NCBI RefSeq assembly: GCF_018457165.1
Contig: NZ_JAFMNX010000002.1
Location: 186,001-250,000 of the forward strand
Length of the DNA stretch: 64,000 nt
Direction: 5' to 3'
From: Tianweitania aestuarii
GTDB lineage: Bacteria > Pseudomonadota > Alphaproteobacteria > Rhizobiales > Rhizobiaceae
The notes below the pieces were generated by a model that saw only the letters and a program-made list of their open reading frames with translations, did not search any database and was not told where the DNA came from. Made by a program: the position numbers and the translations under genes. Shown one piece after another: positions 8,449 through 17,206 of the stretch; position 1 is the stretch's first letter; each line of letters begins with the position of its first letter.

Positions 8449-9095
8449 GTCGCAGGGTTCCTTTCAGAAAACAGAAGTCGCTCGGCCATGGAAAGCAGGA
8501 ATTCGGCGAGCAGAGCCAAAATAGCGATAGGGACGGCGCCGACCAGAAGCCGCGACATGTCCATGCCGGCGATGCCGACCGCAATGAAGTCCCCCAAACC
8601 GCCACCGCCGATAAAGGGCGCGAGCGTCGCGCCGGCCAGAACCTGCACACAAGCGGTGCGAAGACCGGCAAACATCGCAGGCGCGGCCAGCGGTACGCGG
8701 ATTTTCCAAAGGATCTGCGAGCGGCTCATCCCCATGCCCGTCGCCGCCTCGAGGGCATCCGGATCAACATCGCGCAGACCGATAAAGGCGTTGAGCAGGA
8801 TCGGCGGCAGCGCCAAAATCGTCAGCGCCACGATCGACGGCCATAGGCCGATACCGAGGATCGGCATCATGATGGCAAGGATTGCCAGGCTGGGCAGCGT
8901 GCGCAGTGCGTTGACCGAGTTGACGGCCAGGAACGCCGCAGCCTTGCGATTGAGGATCACCACGGCAAGCGGGAGGCCGATCGCCAGGGCGAACAGGATC
9001 GACACGAACGACATCAGGAGATGCTGCCCCAGCGCGCGATTGAACTGCGCGGGGTTCTCGATGATCCAGGTAACGGCTTGATTGAGCAGGGTCAT
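8445..9095 (-). CDS. Osmoprotectant ABC transporter permease (OpuCB/D-like)
   Basis: A 216-residue inner-membrane permease with about five to six helices and the ABC permease EAA loop (ALEAATGMGMSRSQILWKIRVPLAAPAMFAG). The family motif NSVNALRTLPSLAILAIMMPILGIG is characteristic of OpuC/OsmW-type permeases. The start is the ATG at 9095, whose first bases overlap the stop of the upstream permease. It pairs with the permease at 9092-9715 to form the membrane channel. Confidence 0.92.
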   Translation of the reverse strand: MTLLNQAVTWIIENPAQFNRALGQHLLMSFVSILFALAIGLPLAVVILNRKAAAFLAVNSVNALRTLPSLAILAIMMPILGIGLWPSIVALTILALPPILLNAFIGLRDVDPDALEAATGMGMSRSQILWKIRVPLAAPAMFAGLRTACVQVLAGATLAPFIGGGGLGDFIAVGIAGMDMSRLLVGAVPIAILALLAEFLLSMAERLLFSERNPAT

Positions 9096-9715
9096 GCCTG
9101 CCTCCCCCGTGACAAGGCGCGCTCGGCCCAGGTCAGCAGCAGATCGAACACGATGGCCATCAAAGCCGTCGCCACGCCGCCCACGATGATCTTTTCGGGA
9201 TAACTCTGGTCGATGCCCGACAGGATGATCGATCCCAGACCGCCAGCATCGATGAACGCGGCAACGGTGGCGATGCCGATCACCGTCACGAGCGCGATCC
9301 GCACACCGGACACGATCAGCGGCAAGGCAAGCGGCAGTTCGATGCGGATCAACCGCTGCCAACGGCTGAACCCCATGCCATCGGCCGCATCGAGCACCTC
9401 TTCGGGCACGCTGCGAAGGCCGGTGACGACATTGCGCAGCAAGATCAGCAGGCAATAGGACGAAAGACCGGTCAGAGCCGGCTTCATGCCCAAGCCCATG
9501 ACGGGGATCAGAAAGGCGAACAGCGCCAGGCTTGGAATAACAAAGATAATGCCGGTGATCGTCAGCAAGGCGGTGTAAAGGCGCGGCCGTCGGGCGCTCC
9601 AGATACCAAGCACCAGCGCAATCGCGCATCCGATCGCCACCGACAAAAGCGACAGCAGCAGATGTTGCCCTGCCGCTTCGAGGATCGTGTCGATGTTTTT
9701 GGGCGTCCAGGTCAC
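9092..9715 (-). CDS. Osmoprotectant ABC transporter permease (OpuCB/OsmY-like)
   Basis: A 207-residue permease with the EAA loop VLDAADGMGFSRWQRLIRIELPLALPLIVSG and the family stretch IIFVIPSLALFAFLIPVMGLG. A GTG at 9715 (protein begins VTWTPKN) is preferred because relatives begin at this point. The longer alternative, a TTG at 9754, falls inside the T-run of the upstream hairpin and is unlikely. It is the first gene after the intercistronic terminator that separates it from the binding-protein gene, and it is partner of the permease at 8445. Confidence 0.88.
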   Translation of the reverse strand: MTWTPKNIDTILEAAGQHLLLSLLSVAIGCAIALVLGIWSARRPRLYTALLTITGIIFVIPSLALFAFLIPVMGLGMKPALTGLSSYCLLILLRNVVTGLRSVPEEVLDAADGMGFSRWQRLIRIELPLALPLIVSGVRIALVTVIGIATVAAFIDAGGLGSIILSGIDQSYPEKIIVGGVATALMAIVFDLLLTWAERALSRGRQA

Positions 9716-9749
9716 GTGCTCATGCCGATGCTTCTTATCCGCGCAAATA

Positions 9750-9781
9750 AGCAAAACGGGACCCGCACAAGGCAGGCCCCG
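9750..9781 (-). terminator. Partial terminator between binding protein and permeases
   Basis: On the minus strand the arms 9781-9772 and 9766-9757 form a 10-bp GC-rich stem with two wobbles and a 5-nt loop, followed by TTTTG. Such a hairpin after the first cistron would let the binding protein be made in excess over the membrane parts. Confidence 0.65.
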
Positions 9782-9800
9782 CTATTCCAAGGGCTAGTGT

Positions 9801-10679
9801 TCAGATCTTGTTCTCTTCCAAGAACTTCTCTGCGACATCGGCCGGCTCTTCGCGGTCACGCTCAACCGCTGCATTCATCGCGCGCATCTTCTCGTTGGTC
9901 AGCAGCGGCGCAATCTTGTTCAGAACCTCGGCGATCTTCGGGTTCGCTTCCAAGGCATCCTCACGCACGATCGGCACGAGATAATAGGGAGGGAAAAGGT
10001 TCTTGTCGTCGGGTAGCACCGTGAGCTTTTCCGCATCGATTTGCCAGTCGGTGCTGAAACCGAACGTCATGTCGATCTGCTTGCTCGTCAAGGCGTTGTA
10101 ACGAATGCCGAGCTTGGCGAACTGTACGAATTCCTTGAACTGGATGCCGTAGACGTCCTTCATGCCCGGCAAACCGTCCTTGCGCTCGGCAAACGTGCCC
10201 TCGGCGCCGAAGGTCAGCTGGTTCGACACCGGACCAACATCGCTCAGCGTCTTCAGGTTGAATTCGGCCGCACGCTCCGGAAGCATCACGATGGCATAGC
10301 CATTGTTGATTGCGGTCGGCTGCAACAGCGTCAGCTGAAGGTTCTTTTCGTAATAGTCCTTCACCGTGTTGTAGATCTGGTCCGCGTCACTGGTGAGCTC
10401 GCCCTTCACCACGGCAGCGAGCGCCGTGCCGGTATATTCGGGATAAAGATCGATCTCGCCGGAGGTCAGCGCCGTGTGAGCGATCTGGGTTGCGCCGAGG
10501 TTCAAGCGGCGCTCGACCTCGATGCCGTTGTCTTCCAGCGCCTTGGCGTAGATTTCCGCGACAATGAACTGTTCGGTGAAATTCTTGCTACCGATCTTGA
10601 CCGGCTCGGCCTGTGCGGCAGCGACGGAAGAAACGAGGGCAATGCCGAGGCTGAGAGCTTTAAGGGATTTCGAGATCAT
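9801..10679 (-). CDS. Osmoprotectant ABC transporter substrate-binding protein (ProX/OsmF-like)
   Basis: A 292-residue periplasmic protein with a Sec signal peptide (MISKSLKALSLGIALVSSVAAAQA, cleavage after AQA) and the OpuAC core: VKIGSKNFTEQFIVAEIYAKALE, TSGEIDLYPEYTGTAL and FGFSTDWQIDAEKLTVLPDDKNLFPPYY. These are characteristic of quaternary-amine binding proteins that hold the ligand in an aromatic box. The ATG at 10679 is chosen because it begins the signal peptide; an upstream start would add a non-signal extension. It is the first gene of the operon binding protein / permease / permease / ATPase / hydratase. Confidence 0.92.
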   Translation of the reverse strand: MISKSLKALSLGIALVSSVAAAQAEPVKIGSKNFTEQFIVAEIYAKALEDNGIEVERRLNLGATQIAHTALTSGEIDLYPEYTGTALAAVVKGELTSDADQIYNTVKDYYEKNLQLTLLQPTAINNGYAIVMLPERAAEFNLKTLSDVGPVSNQLTFGAEGTFAERKDGLPGMKDVYGIQFKEFVQFAKLGIRYNALTSKQIDMTFGFSTDWQIDAEKLTVLPDDKNLFPPYYLVPIVREDALEANPKIAEVLNKIAPLLTNEKMRAMNAAVERDREEPADVAEKFLEENKI

Positions 10680-10927
10680 GGATGGCTCCGGTTGGATCAG
10701 CGGATAATTTCCCATCTAGGTCACGAGCAACAGGTTGGAACCGCTCAACATACCGCGATGAAGCAAAAAAGTTAGCATCGAACGGCATTGGAAGGATACG
10801 CCCCCGGAATGCGGCTTAAGTCGCATAAGCGTCGGCCGGTGCAGCCATCGCTCGGCACAGCGACTGTGGCTTTTCTGCACCAGCATCACCGATGCCTGAC
10901 ACAAGCTAAAAACGATTTGGCCGATCT

Positions 10928-10941
10928 TTGATCCAGCTCAA
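10928..10941 (+). promoter_or_regulatory. FNR/FixK-like box upstream of ompW
   Basis: TTGAT (10928-10932), a 4-bp spacer and CTCAA (10937-10941) match the FNR/FixK consensus TTGAT-N4-ATCAA in 9 of 10 positions. Its centre lies about 74 bp before the ompW start codon, compatible with activation from -41.5. In other bacteria ompW is a known target of FNR-type regulators. Confidence 0.55.
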
Positions 10942-11008
10942 TGCTCCCCTCGCCCAGTTCCTCATGGTCCGCCTCGGCTTACAACCGATCGACCACGAAG
11001 GAACGAAC

Positions 11009-11680
11009 ATGATCAAGACCTCCGCAGCGGCGCTGACATCCGCCCTCCTGCTTTTGTGCGCGCCAGCCATGGCTGCGGACCTCAGCGCCTTCGATCAGCC
11101 CGGCGCGCTCGTCGAAGCGCCTGGTCCATGGCAGGTCCGCTTGCGCGCACTGGGCGTGCTCACCGAAGATGAAGGCTCGGTGGACGGAATTGCTGGATCC
11201 GATCTGCATTATTCTGACTCGGTAACGCCCGAACTCGACATCACCTACTACTTCACCAACAACCTGGCGGCTGAGCTAATCCTTGGCACCACCAAGGCCA
11301 ATGTCCACACCGGTGGATCGATCGACAGTCTTGGCAAGGTCGGCAGCACCTGGGTGCTCCCACCCACGCTGACCCTGCAATACCATTTCACCGACTTCGG
11401 CGCATTCAAGCCTTATGTCGGCGCCGGCGTGAACTACACGATGTTCTTCAATCAGAAGGACTCTGGCCCTTTCACCGACATGGACATCGAGAACACCTTC
11501 GGTGCCGCGCTGCAGGTCGGCTTCGACTACATGGTTGACGACCATTGGGGCTTCAATGTCGACGTGAAGAAGATCTTCCTCGAACCAGACTGGACTGCGA
11601 AGCTCGGCGACACCAAGCTTTCGGGGAAGGCTGAGCTCAATCCCTGGGTGATCGGCGCCGGCGTCACCTACCGCTTCTAG
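11009..11680 (+). CDS. ompW: OmpW family outer-membrane protein
   Basis: A 223-residue protein with a Sec signal peptide (MIKTSAAALTSALLLLCAPAMA) and an eight-stranded barrel pattern. It includes PWQVRLRALGV at the mature start, PELDITYYFTNNLAAELILG, LPPTLTLQYHF and GVNYTMFF, and ends in the C-terminal aromatic signature GVTYRF used for outer-membrane insertion. These are the hallmarks of OmpW, a small porin for hydrophobic compounds linked to osmotic, iron and oxygen stress. AAGGA lies seven bases before the chosen start. An FNR-like box lies about 70 bp upstream. Confidence 0.92.
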   Translation: MIKTSAAALTSALLLLCAPAMAADLSAFDQPGALVEAPGPWQVRLRALGVLTEDEGSVDGIAGSDLHYSDSVTPELDITYYFTNNLAAELILGTTKANVHTGGSIDSLGKVGSTWVLPPTLTLQYHFTDFGAFKPYVGAGVNYTMFFNQKDSGPFTDMDIENTFGAALQVGFDYMVDDHWGFNVDVKKIFLEPDWTAKLGDTKLSGKAELNPWVIGAGVTYRF

Positions 11681-11687
11681 AGATTTC

Positions 11688-11716
11688 GGCGGGACGGGCA
11701 TCATGCCTGCCCTGCC
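11688..11716 (+). terminator. Possible terminator after ompW
   Basis: An imperfect inverted repeat (11688-11700 with 11704-11716) with two wobbles and one mismatch starts 8 bp after the ompW stop. No clear T-run follows, so it may be only a stabilising hairpin. Confidence 0.35.
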
Positions 11717-11865
11717 GGCCTTCATATCTGACGAAGGTCACGGCGGCGCTTGGAACGAGTGCCGCCGAAATCTTTTCCGAAACGCACGGAGCTCAACACA
11801 GCGCAACGCGCCGGCAATATCTTCGCCACCGCGTTTCGGATTGTTTGGTAATTGAAGAAGGTCTT

Positions 11866-11941
<76 letters not shown>

Positions 11942-11980
11942 GACCGTCGCGGCGCTGGGTTCAACACCGCGAGTGGCGCG

Positions 11981-12009
11981 TCTATAGCTTCACTGATCCG
12001 GCCTGACAA
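11981..12009 (-). promoter_or_regulatory. Promoter of tRNA-Lys
   Basis: On the minus strand TTGTCA (12009-12004) and TATAGA (11986-11981) are separated by exactly 17 bp, a near-consensus housekeeping promoter. Transcription would start about 30 bp before the tRNA. Confidence 0.7.
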
Positions 12010-12075
12010 CCCACCTCATTCAAGAAAATCACACTTCATGCACAGGAAGCGGACAGCAACCCTGATGCCCCAACG

Positions 12076-12984
12076 TCATACCGCAAGTGTGCCTTCCGCA
12101 ACCTTCACGGCATGGCCTCCGATCCGCGCTGCCGAGATTGCGCCGGCCTCGATGTCCATCTCGAGCCGGATCGAAGATGGCCTGTTCATCTCGACGCCCT
12201 GCTCGATCCAGATCTGGCAAGGACCATCCACCGGTTTGTCAAATTGATTGATGGCCCCGGCAAACGCCGCGGCGGCCGAGCCTGTGGCGGGATCCTCATA
12301 GACACCATTGCCCGACACCATCATGCGGGAATGGAAATTGCAGTCATGCCGAACGGTCTCGCGGCAGTAGACATAGGGCGACGCCACCGATCCGCTTGCG
12401 CGCACCAGCCCCAGATTGTCCCAGATGTGTGGATCGAGCCGAATGCGGGCAGCGACATCCAGGCCAGAGACTGGAATGAACACGAATTCATTGCCCGCGG
12501 TCCAATAACTCGGCTGGTGGTTCTCGAAACCGATCTCATGTGGTTCAATGCCGAGTGCCGCCGCGATCGTTTCGGTTTCCACTTGCAGCGACAGCTGTTC
12601 TGGCAAGCGGGGCAGATCGAATTCGCCGAACCATTGTTCCCCACGAAACGACACCGCGCAGCGGACCAGCCCAACCTTCTCTTCCAGAACAAGCAGCGCC
12701 GCTTGTTCTTTCGAGCCGCGCTGCTGGGCGATCGCGATGGCTGTTCCCACTGTTGGGTGTCCGGCGAACGGCAGCTCATAATCGGGCGTGAAGATGCGCA
12801 CGCCAGCCGTCGCAACGGGGTTGGCCGGCTGCGTCAGAAACACGGTTTCCGAAAAGTTGAACTCGCGCGCGATGGCCTGCATCGCCCGGTCATCCAGATC
12901 ATCGGCATCGAATACGATCGCCAGCGGATTACCGGCAAGCGCGGTGTCGGTGAAGACACCGTAGATCATGTAGGAATGGGTCAT
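12076..12984 (-). CDS. PhzF family isomerase
   Basis: A 302-residue protein of the PhzF/YddE family (diaminopimelate epimerase-like fold). The N-terminal half has GNPLAIVFDADDLDDRAMQAIAREFNFSETVFL, including the catalytic-type Glu of the FxETxF motif, and the C-terminal half has EDPATGSAAAAF, the phosphate/carboxylate loop typical of the family. PhzF itself isomerises a phenazine precursor, but most members have no known substrate and no phenazine genes are nearby. It is a single gene transcribed toward tRNA-Lys, and divergent from the efflux operon. Confidence 0.9.
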   Translation of the reverse strand: MTHSYMIYGVFTDTALAGNPLAIVFDADDLDDRAMQAIAREFNFSETVFLTQPANPVATAGVRIFTPDYELPFAGHPTVGTAIAIAQQRGSKEQAALLVLEEKVGLVRCAVSFRGEQWFGEFDLPRLPEQLSLQVETETIAAALGIEPHEIGFENHQPSYWTAGNEFVFIPVSGLDVAARIRLDPHIWDNLGLVRASGSVASPYVYCRETVRHDCNFHSRMMVSGNGVYEDPATGSAAAAFAGAINQFDKPVDGPCQIWIEQGVEMNRPSSIRLEMDIEAGAISAARIGGHAVKVAEGTLAV

Positions 12985-13094
12985 CGTGCCTCTCCACTGT
13001 CGGCAACATGGCCAAGATTTAATTTGCTTTGCAGACCTTGAGCCATGATCTGTCGGTTGAGAAGGTTTTGGAAGCTATCGGAAGGGCTGCGTCA

Positions 13095-14432
13095 ATGGAC
13101 CAACGGATCGAGCGGCCGACAACGACGCCGCCCAATCCAGAACTGGCACTGGGTTTGGGTGCCAGCCGTCGCAGAACCAAACGCAGCCGTTGGCTCGGCG
13201 TTCTGGCGCTGCTCGGACTGCTGGCGGCCGCTTGGTACGGCTACACCAGCTATGGCAACGAAACGCCGACGGTTGCCTATCGCACCGTACCAGCCGAACA
13301 AGGATCCCTGACCGTTCAGGTTTCGGCCACCGGAACGCTGCAGCCGCTGACGCAGGTCGATATCTCCTCCGAACTGTCCGGTGTCATCCGCAATGTGACC
13401 GTCCGCGAAAACGAAGAGGTCAGCAAGGATCAGGTTCTGGCCGAACTCGACACCACGCGCCTCGCCGCTCAGGTCGAACGCGCGCAAGCAGGTGTCAAAG
13501 CCGCGCAGGCGCAGGTCAGCGATGCGCAAACCACGCTGCGCGAATCCGAAGCAACGCTGAAGCGCGCGCAAAGCCTTGCCGAACGTGGCCAGGTCGCGCC
13601 ACAGGCTCTCGAAACGGCAACCGCAACGCGAGACCGCGCACAAAGCTCGGTGCAGATCGCCGAAGCCAATCTCGCCGTCGCGCAGGCCGATCTCAAGCTG
13701 CAGGAAGCCGATCTCGCCAAAACCAAGATCTATGCGCCGATCGACGGCCTCGTGCTGACGCGTTCGGTTGATCCCGGCCAGACGGTGGCCGCGTCGATGC
13801 AGGCGCCGGTGCTGTTCGTCGTGGCCGAAGACCTCAAGCGCATGGAGCTGAAGGCCACCATCGACGAGGCCGATATTGGTTCGATCGCCAAGGGTCAGAA
13901 GGCCAACTTCACCGTCGATGCCTTTCCCGACCGCAGCTTCACGGCAGCCATCCGAGACATCGCTTATGCCTCGGCCACGACCGAGGGCGTTGTCACCTAT
14001 GAAGCGCGGCTCGATGTCGATAATGCCGACATGCAGCTTCGCCCGGGCATGACGGCAACCGCGTCAATCATCACGCGCGAAGCCAATGATGTTCTGACCG
14101 TACCGAATGCCGCCTTCCGCTTTGCGCCGCCTTCCGCGAATGGCCGCTCGGGCTTCAGCTTCCGCAACCTGTTTTCGCCCGGCCGGCCACGCGGCATGCG
14201 TGGCGGCGGTCGCTCGCGTCGCGGTGCCAACAGTGAAGAAGGCCGGCCACTTTATGTCCTGCGCAATGGTGTCGCCGAAGAAGTTCGCGTGATCCCCGGT
14301 GCAACCGATGGCGAGCGCACGGAGATCAAGTCCGGTCTGGAGGCCGGCGACCAGATCATCCTCGGCCTTGCGCGCCAGGGCGGCGAAGGCGGCTCTGATG
14401 AACCCGCAGGCAGCGCGCCTGGCAGCTCATGA
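13095..14432 (+). CDS. MacA-like efflux periplasmic adaptor (HlyD family)
   Basis: A 445-residue adaptor with an N-terminal signal anchor (about residues 32-51, WLGVLALLGLLAAAWYGYTSY). A biotinyl-lipoyl-like segment (GTLQPLTQVDISSELSGVIRNV) is followed by a long Ala/Gln-rich coiled-coil hairpin (residues 100-190), then the second lipoyl half (KIYAPIDGLVLTRSVDPGQTV) and a beta-barrel. The C-terminal part has an Arg/Gly-rich loop not typical of MacA. It bridges the inner-membrane MacB-type pump and an outer-membrane channel. The ATG at 13095 follows GAAGGG; a longer upstream frame is less likely. Its stop overlaps the ATPase start (ATGA), the first gene pair of a three-gene operon. Confidence 0.92.
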   Translation: MDQRIERPTTTPPNPELALGLGASRRRTKRSRWLGVLALLGLLAAAWYGYTSYGNETPTVAYRTVPAEQGSLTVQVSATGTLQPLTQVDISSELSGVIRNVTVRENEEVSKDQVLAELDTTRLAAQVERAQAGVKAAQAQVSDAQTTLRESEATLKRAQSLAERGQVAPQALETATATRDRAQSSVQIAEANLAVAQADLKLQEADLAKTKIYAPIDGLVLTRSVDPGQTVAASMQAPVLFVVAEDLKRMELKATIDEADIGSIAKGQKANFTVDAFPDRSFTAAIRDIAYASATTEGVVTYEARLDVDNADMQLRPGMTATASIITREANDVLTVPNAAFRFAPPSANGRSGFSFRNLFSPGRPRGMRGGGRSRRGANSEEGRPLYVLRNGVAEEVRVIPGATDGERTEIKSGLEAGDQIILGLARQGGEGGSDEPAGSAPGSS

Positions 14433-15130
14433 CCGACGCGCTCGTCACCTTTAGCGATGTCTGGAAATCCTATGGCCAGGGCGAAGCGCAGGTCCATGCG
14501 CTTGCCGGCGTTGATCTCGCGATCCGCAAGGGCGAGTTCGTCGCCATCATGGGGCCGTCCGGCTCGGGCAAGTCGACGTCGATGAACATCATCGGCTGCC
14601 TCGACACGCCGACCTCCGGCCTGCACGGCTTTCTCGGTGTCGATGCAGGCCGGCTCGATCGTGCCCAGCGCGCCGTGCTGCGCAACCTCTATATTGGCTT
14701 CGTTTTCCAGGGCTATAATCTCCTGCCCCGCACCACCGCTGCCGAAAATGTCGAGCTGCCGCTGATCTATCGTGGCATGCCTGCCAGGGAGCGGCGTGAT
14801 GCGGCTATGCAGGCGCTGGCGCAGGTGGGTCTTGCTGGGCGCGAGCATCACACGCCGGCCGAGCTTTCCGGCGGCCAGCAGCAGCGTGTGGCGATCGCCC
14901 GCGCCATCGTCACCCGTCCCACCCTGCTGGTGGCCGACGAGCCGACCGGCAATCTCGATACGCAGCGCTCCCACGAAATCATGGACCTGCTCACCGGCCT
15001 CAACCGCAACGAAGGCCTGACGATCGCCATGGTCACGCATGAGGGCGACATCGCCTCCTACGCCGATCGCACGATCTCCTTCCTCGATGGCAAGATCGCC
15101 TCGCAGGGCTATGAGATGGAGAGCGCCTGA
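14429..15130 (+). CDS. MacB-type ABC transporter ATP-binding protein
   Basis: A 233-residue ATPase of the LolD/MacB class. Walker A is GPSGSGKST near residue 46; the class loop IGFVFQGYNLLPRTTAAENVELPLIYRG follows, then signature ELSGGQQQRVAIARAI, Walker B LLVADEPTGNLDT and H-loop MVTHE. In E. coli MacB the ATPase and membrane parts are fused; here they are separate genes, as in many alphaproteobacteria. It is coupled to both neighbours by overlapping start and stop codons. Confidence 0.94.
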   Translation: MTDALVTFSDVWKSYGQGEAQVHALAGVDLAIRKGEFVAIMGPSGSGKSTSMNIIGCLDTPTSGLHGFLGVDAGRLDRAQRAVLRNLYIGFVFQGYNLLPRTTAAENVELPLIYRGMPARERRDAAMQALAQVGLAGREHHTPAELSGGQQQRVAIARAIVTRPTLLVADEPTGNLDTQRSHEIMDLLTGLNRNEGLTIAMVTHEGDIASYADRTISFLDGKIASQGYEMESA

Positions 15131-16338
15131 TGCTGTGGGAAACCATTCGCCTGGCGCTGCGCTCCGTTCGCCGCAACGCCATGCGCTCCGTGCTGACCCT
15201 GCTCGGCATCGTGATCGGTGTGGCCGCCGTCATTGCCATGGTGACGATCGGCTCCGGCACGACGGCAAAGGTGCGCGAGGACATTTCCAAGCTCGGCAGC
15301 AACCTCCTCGTGGTGCGTGCCTCGCGCCCTGATCGCTCCGGCACGTCGAACTTCACGGTGCGCCGCCTGGAGCAGAAGGACCTCGACGTCCTCAACAAGA
15401 GCCTCGAAGACGTTCGTGCGGTTTCCGGCGAGTCGCAGTCTCAGGTCCGCATCGTTTACGGCGCGCAGAACACGGCCGCGCAGGTCACCGGCACGGACAC
15501 CGAGTATTTTACGGCCCGCGACTGGACCGTTTCGCTCGGCCGCGCCTTGACCGAACAGGAAGTGCGTGGCGGCACCGGCGTGTGCCTGATCGGGCAGACA
15601 ATCCGTACGCAATTCTTCGGCTCCGGAGATCCGCTCGACGAGATCATCCGCGTCGGCAAGACGAGCTGCCGCATCATCGGCACGCTGGGTTCCAAGGGCT
15701 ATACCGGCTTCGGCCAGGATCAGGACAATCTCGTTCTGATGCCGCTCACCACCTATCAGCGCCGCATTGCCGGCAATCGCTACATCGACACGATCTATGT
15801 GTCCGTCAACGATGGCGCCTCGACCACGCAGGCGGTCGCTGATGTCACTGCGATCATGCGCGAAGCCCGCGGCATCCAGCCGACACGCGACGACAATTTC
15901 GAAGTTCGCGACATGACCCAGATCGCCGACGCCATGACCAGCGCAACCACGGCCATGACCGGCATGCTGGGCGCGGTCGCCGGCGTCAGCCTGCTTGTGG
16001 GCGGCATCGGCATCATGAACATTATGCTGGTATCCGTGACGGAGCGCACCCGCGAGATCGGCATCCGCCTGGCGATCGGCGCGCATGAAAAGGACATCCT
16101 GATCCAGTTTCTGGTGGAAGCCACGGTTCTGTCGCTGCTCGGCGGTCTGCTCGGCATCGGGCTCGGGCTGGGTCTTGCCGGCGGTGCCGCGAGCTTCCTG
16201 TCCATCCCCTTTGCGCCAAGCTTGACGGTCATCCTGATCGCGGTGGTGTTTTCCGCCCTGATCGGAATGGTGTTCGGCTTCTTTCCCGCGCTACGCGGCG
16301 CACGGCTGAACCCGATCGACGCCTTGCGCCACGAGTAA
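15130..16338 (+). CDS. MacB-type ABC transporter permease (FtsX-like)
   Basis: A 402-residue permease with the MacB topology. An N-terminal helix (NAMRSVLTLLGIVIGVAAVIAMVTIG) is followed by a periplasmic domain of about 220 residues and three C-terminal helices carrying GGIGIMNIMLVSVTERTREIGIRLAIGA and FFPALRGARLNPIDALRHE, both family signatures. It transfers mechanical force from the ATPase to the periplasm to drive export of peptides, lipids or macrolides; the true cargo is unknown. The start codon overlaps the ATPase stop (TGATG). Confidence 0.94.
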   Translation: MLWETIRLALRSVRRNAMRSVLTLLGIVIGVAAVIAMVTIGSGTTAKVREDISKLGSNLLVVRASRPDRSGTSNFTVRRLEQKDLDVLNKSLEDVRAVSGESQSQVRIVYGAQNTAAQVTGTDTEYFTARDWTVSLGRALTEQEVRGGTGVCLIGQTIRTQFFGSGDPLDEIIRVGKTSCRIIGTLGSKGYTGFGQDQDNLVLMPLTTYQRRIAGNRYIDTIYVSVNDGASTTQAVADVTAIMREARGIQPTRDDNFEVRDMTQIADAMTSATTAMTGMLGAVAGVSLLVGGIGIMNIMLVSVTERTREIGIRLAIGAHEKDILIQFLVEATVLSLLGGLLGIGLGLGLAGGAASFLSIPFAPSLTVILIAVVFSALIGMVFGFFPALRGARLNPIDALRHE

Positions 16339-16340
16339 GG

Positions 16341-17066
16341 TCAAAGCCGCATCGGATTGGCGAAGTGCCAATCCCGGAACGCCTGCATATGGGGCAGAAG
16401 GCCATCCGGTTCAGCGCTGGCATCCCTGAGGATCACCGGCCCCTCAATCTCCGGATTGGGATCCTGAGCGACATGCGCCTCGATGCCGCGCGCTGCTTCG
16501 TCCGCTGTCATATCGAGCTGATAACGCCGGAAGATCACGGTTCCGGTTACCATCGCCAGAACACGATAATTCGGCTCATGACGGAAGCGCGTGAGATCGA
16601 GGCCAGTCTCTTCCATCACCTCGCGTTCCATGTTCGCGACATGATCGATCCGCCCATCCCGCAGATCGTCCTGCTCGAACGATCCAGCCGCAAAGTAGAC
16701 CTTTCCGGGATTGGCAGTGTGCTGGCTCATCCGGGCCGCCACGAGCGCACCATCACTGGAGACCAGCGCAGGATGTGCAAAGCAGTGCGCGACGTCGGAA
16801 TGCGGCCGTATCGAGCGCCAATACATGAAAGTCGCATAGTCGGTCAGATGACAGCGACCTTCCAGCACCCGGTCTTGAAGCTGCAGATCCGCAAACATCA
16901 AGATGCGGCCGTTGAACAAGGCCGGCTGCGCGGCCTTCTCCTTCTTCCAGTTCGCCTCGACTTCAGCCCGGTAGTTTTCTTCGAACGGCAGCGGCGATGG
17001 ATCGAGACGCAGAACGACGTCGTCGACGCCAATCATCTGATTTTGGGGCAGGTCAAAGCGGATCAT
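16341..17066 (-). CDS. NUDIX hydrolase
   Basis: A 241-residue protein with the NUDIX box centred on REVMEETGLDL, with the leading Gly in AAGSFEQDD, so the metal-binding Glu residues are present. A long N-terminal part precedes the box, as in larger NUDIX proteins that hydrolyse nucleoside diphosphate derivatives or act without known substrate. The ATG at 17066 is used; an in-frame ATG at 17084 would add six residues, and neither has a clear ribosome binding site. It converges on the efflux operon with 2 bp between stop codons. Confidence 0.83.
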   Translation of the reverse strand: MIRFDLPQNQMIGVDDVVLRLDPSPLPFEENYRAEVEANWKKEKAAQPALFNGRILMFADLQLQDRVLEGRCHLTDYATFMYWRSIRPHSDVAHCFAHPALVSSDGALVAARMSQHTANPGKVYFAAGSFEQDDLRDGRIDHVANMEREVMEETGLDLTRFRHEPNYRVLAMVTGTVIFRRYQLDMTADEAARGIEAHVAQDPNPEIEGPVILRDASAEPDGLLPHMQAFRDWHFANPMRL

Positions 17067-17206
17067 GACGCATGAGTGGCGCATTTATCTGCGAAAGCAA
17101 GCCGGAACCTGCCGGCATCCAACGCATTCAGCACGGGTTCATCACCATGGTGCGATCTGTTGCTGCAGGCACAAGACATGATCCACACCACCAATGGAGG
17201 AATGCC

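Noticed and set aside
12076-12984. PhzF as evidence of phenazine synthesis
   Set aside because: No other phz gene is present and most PhzF-family proteins have unrelated or unknown roles.
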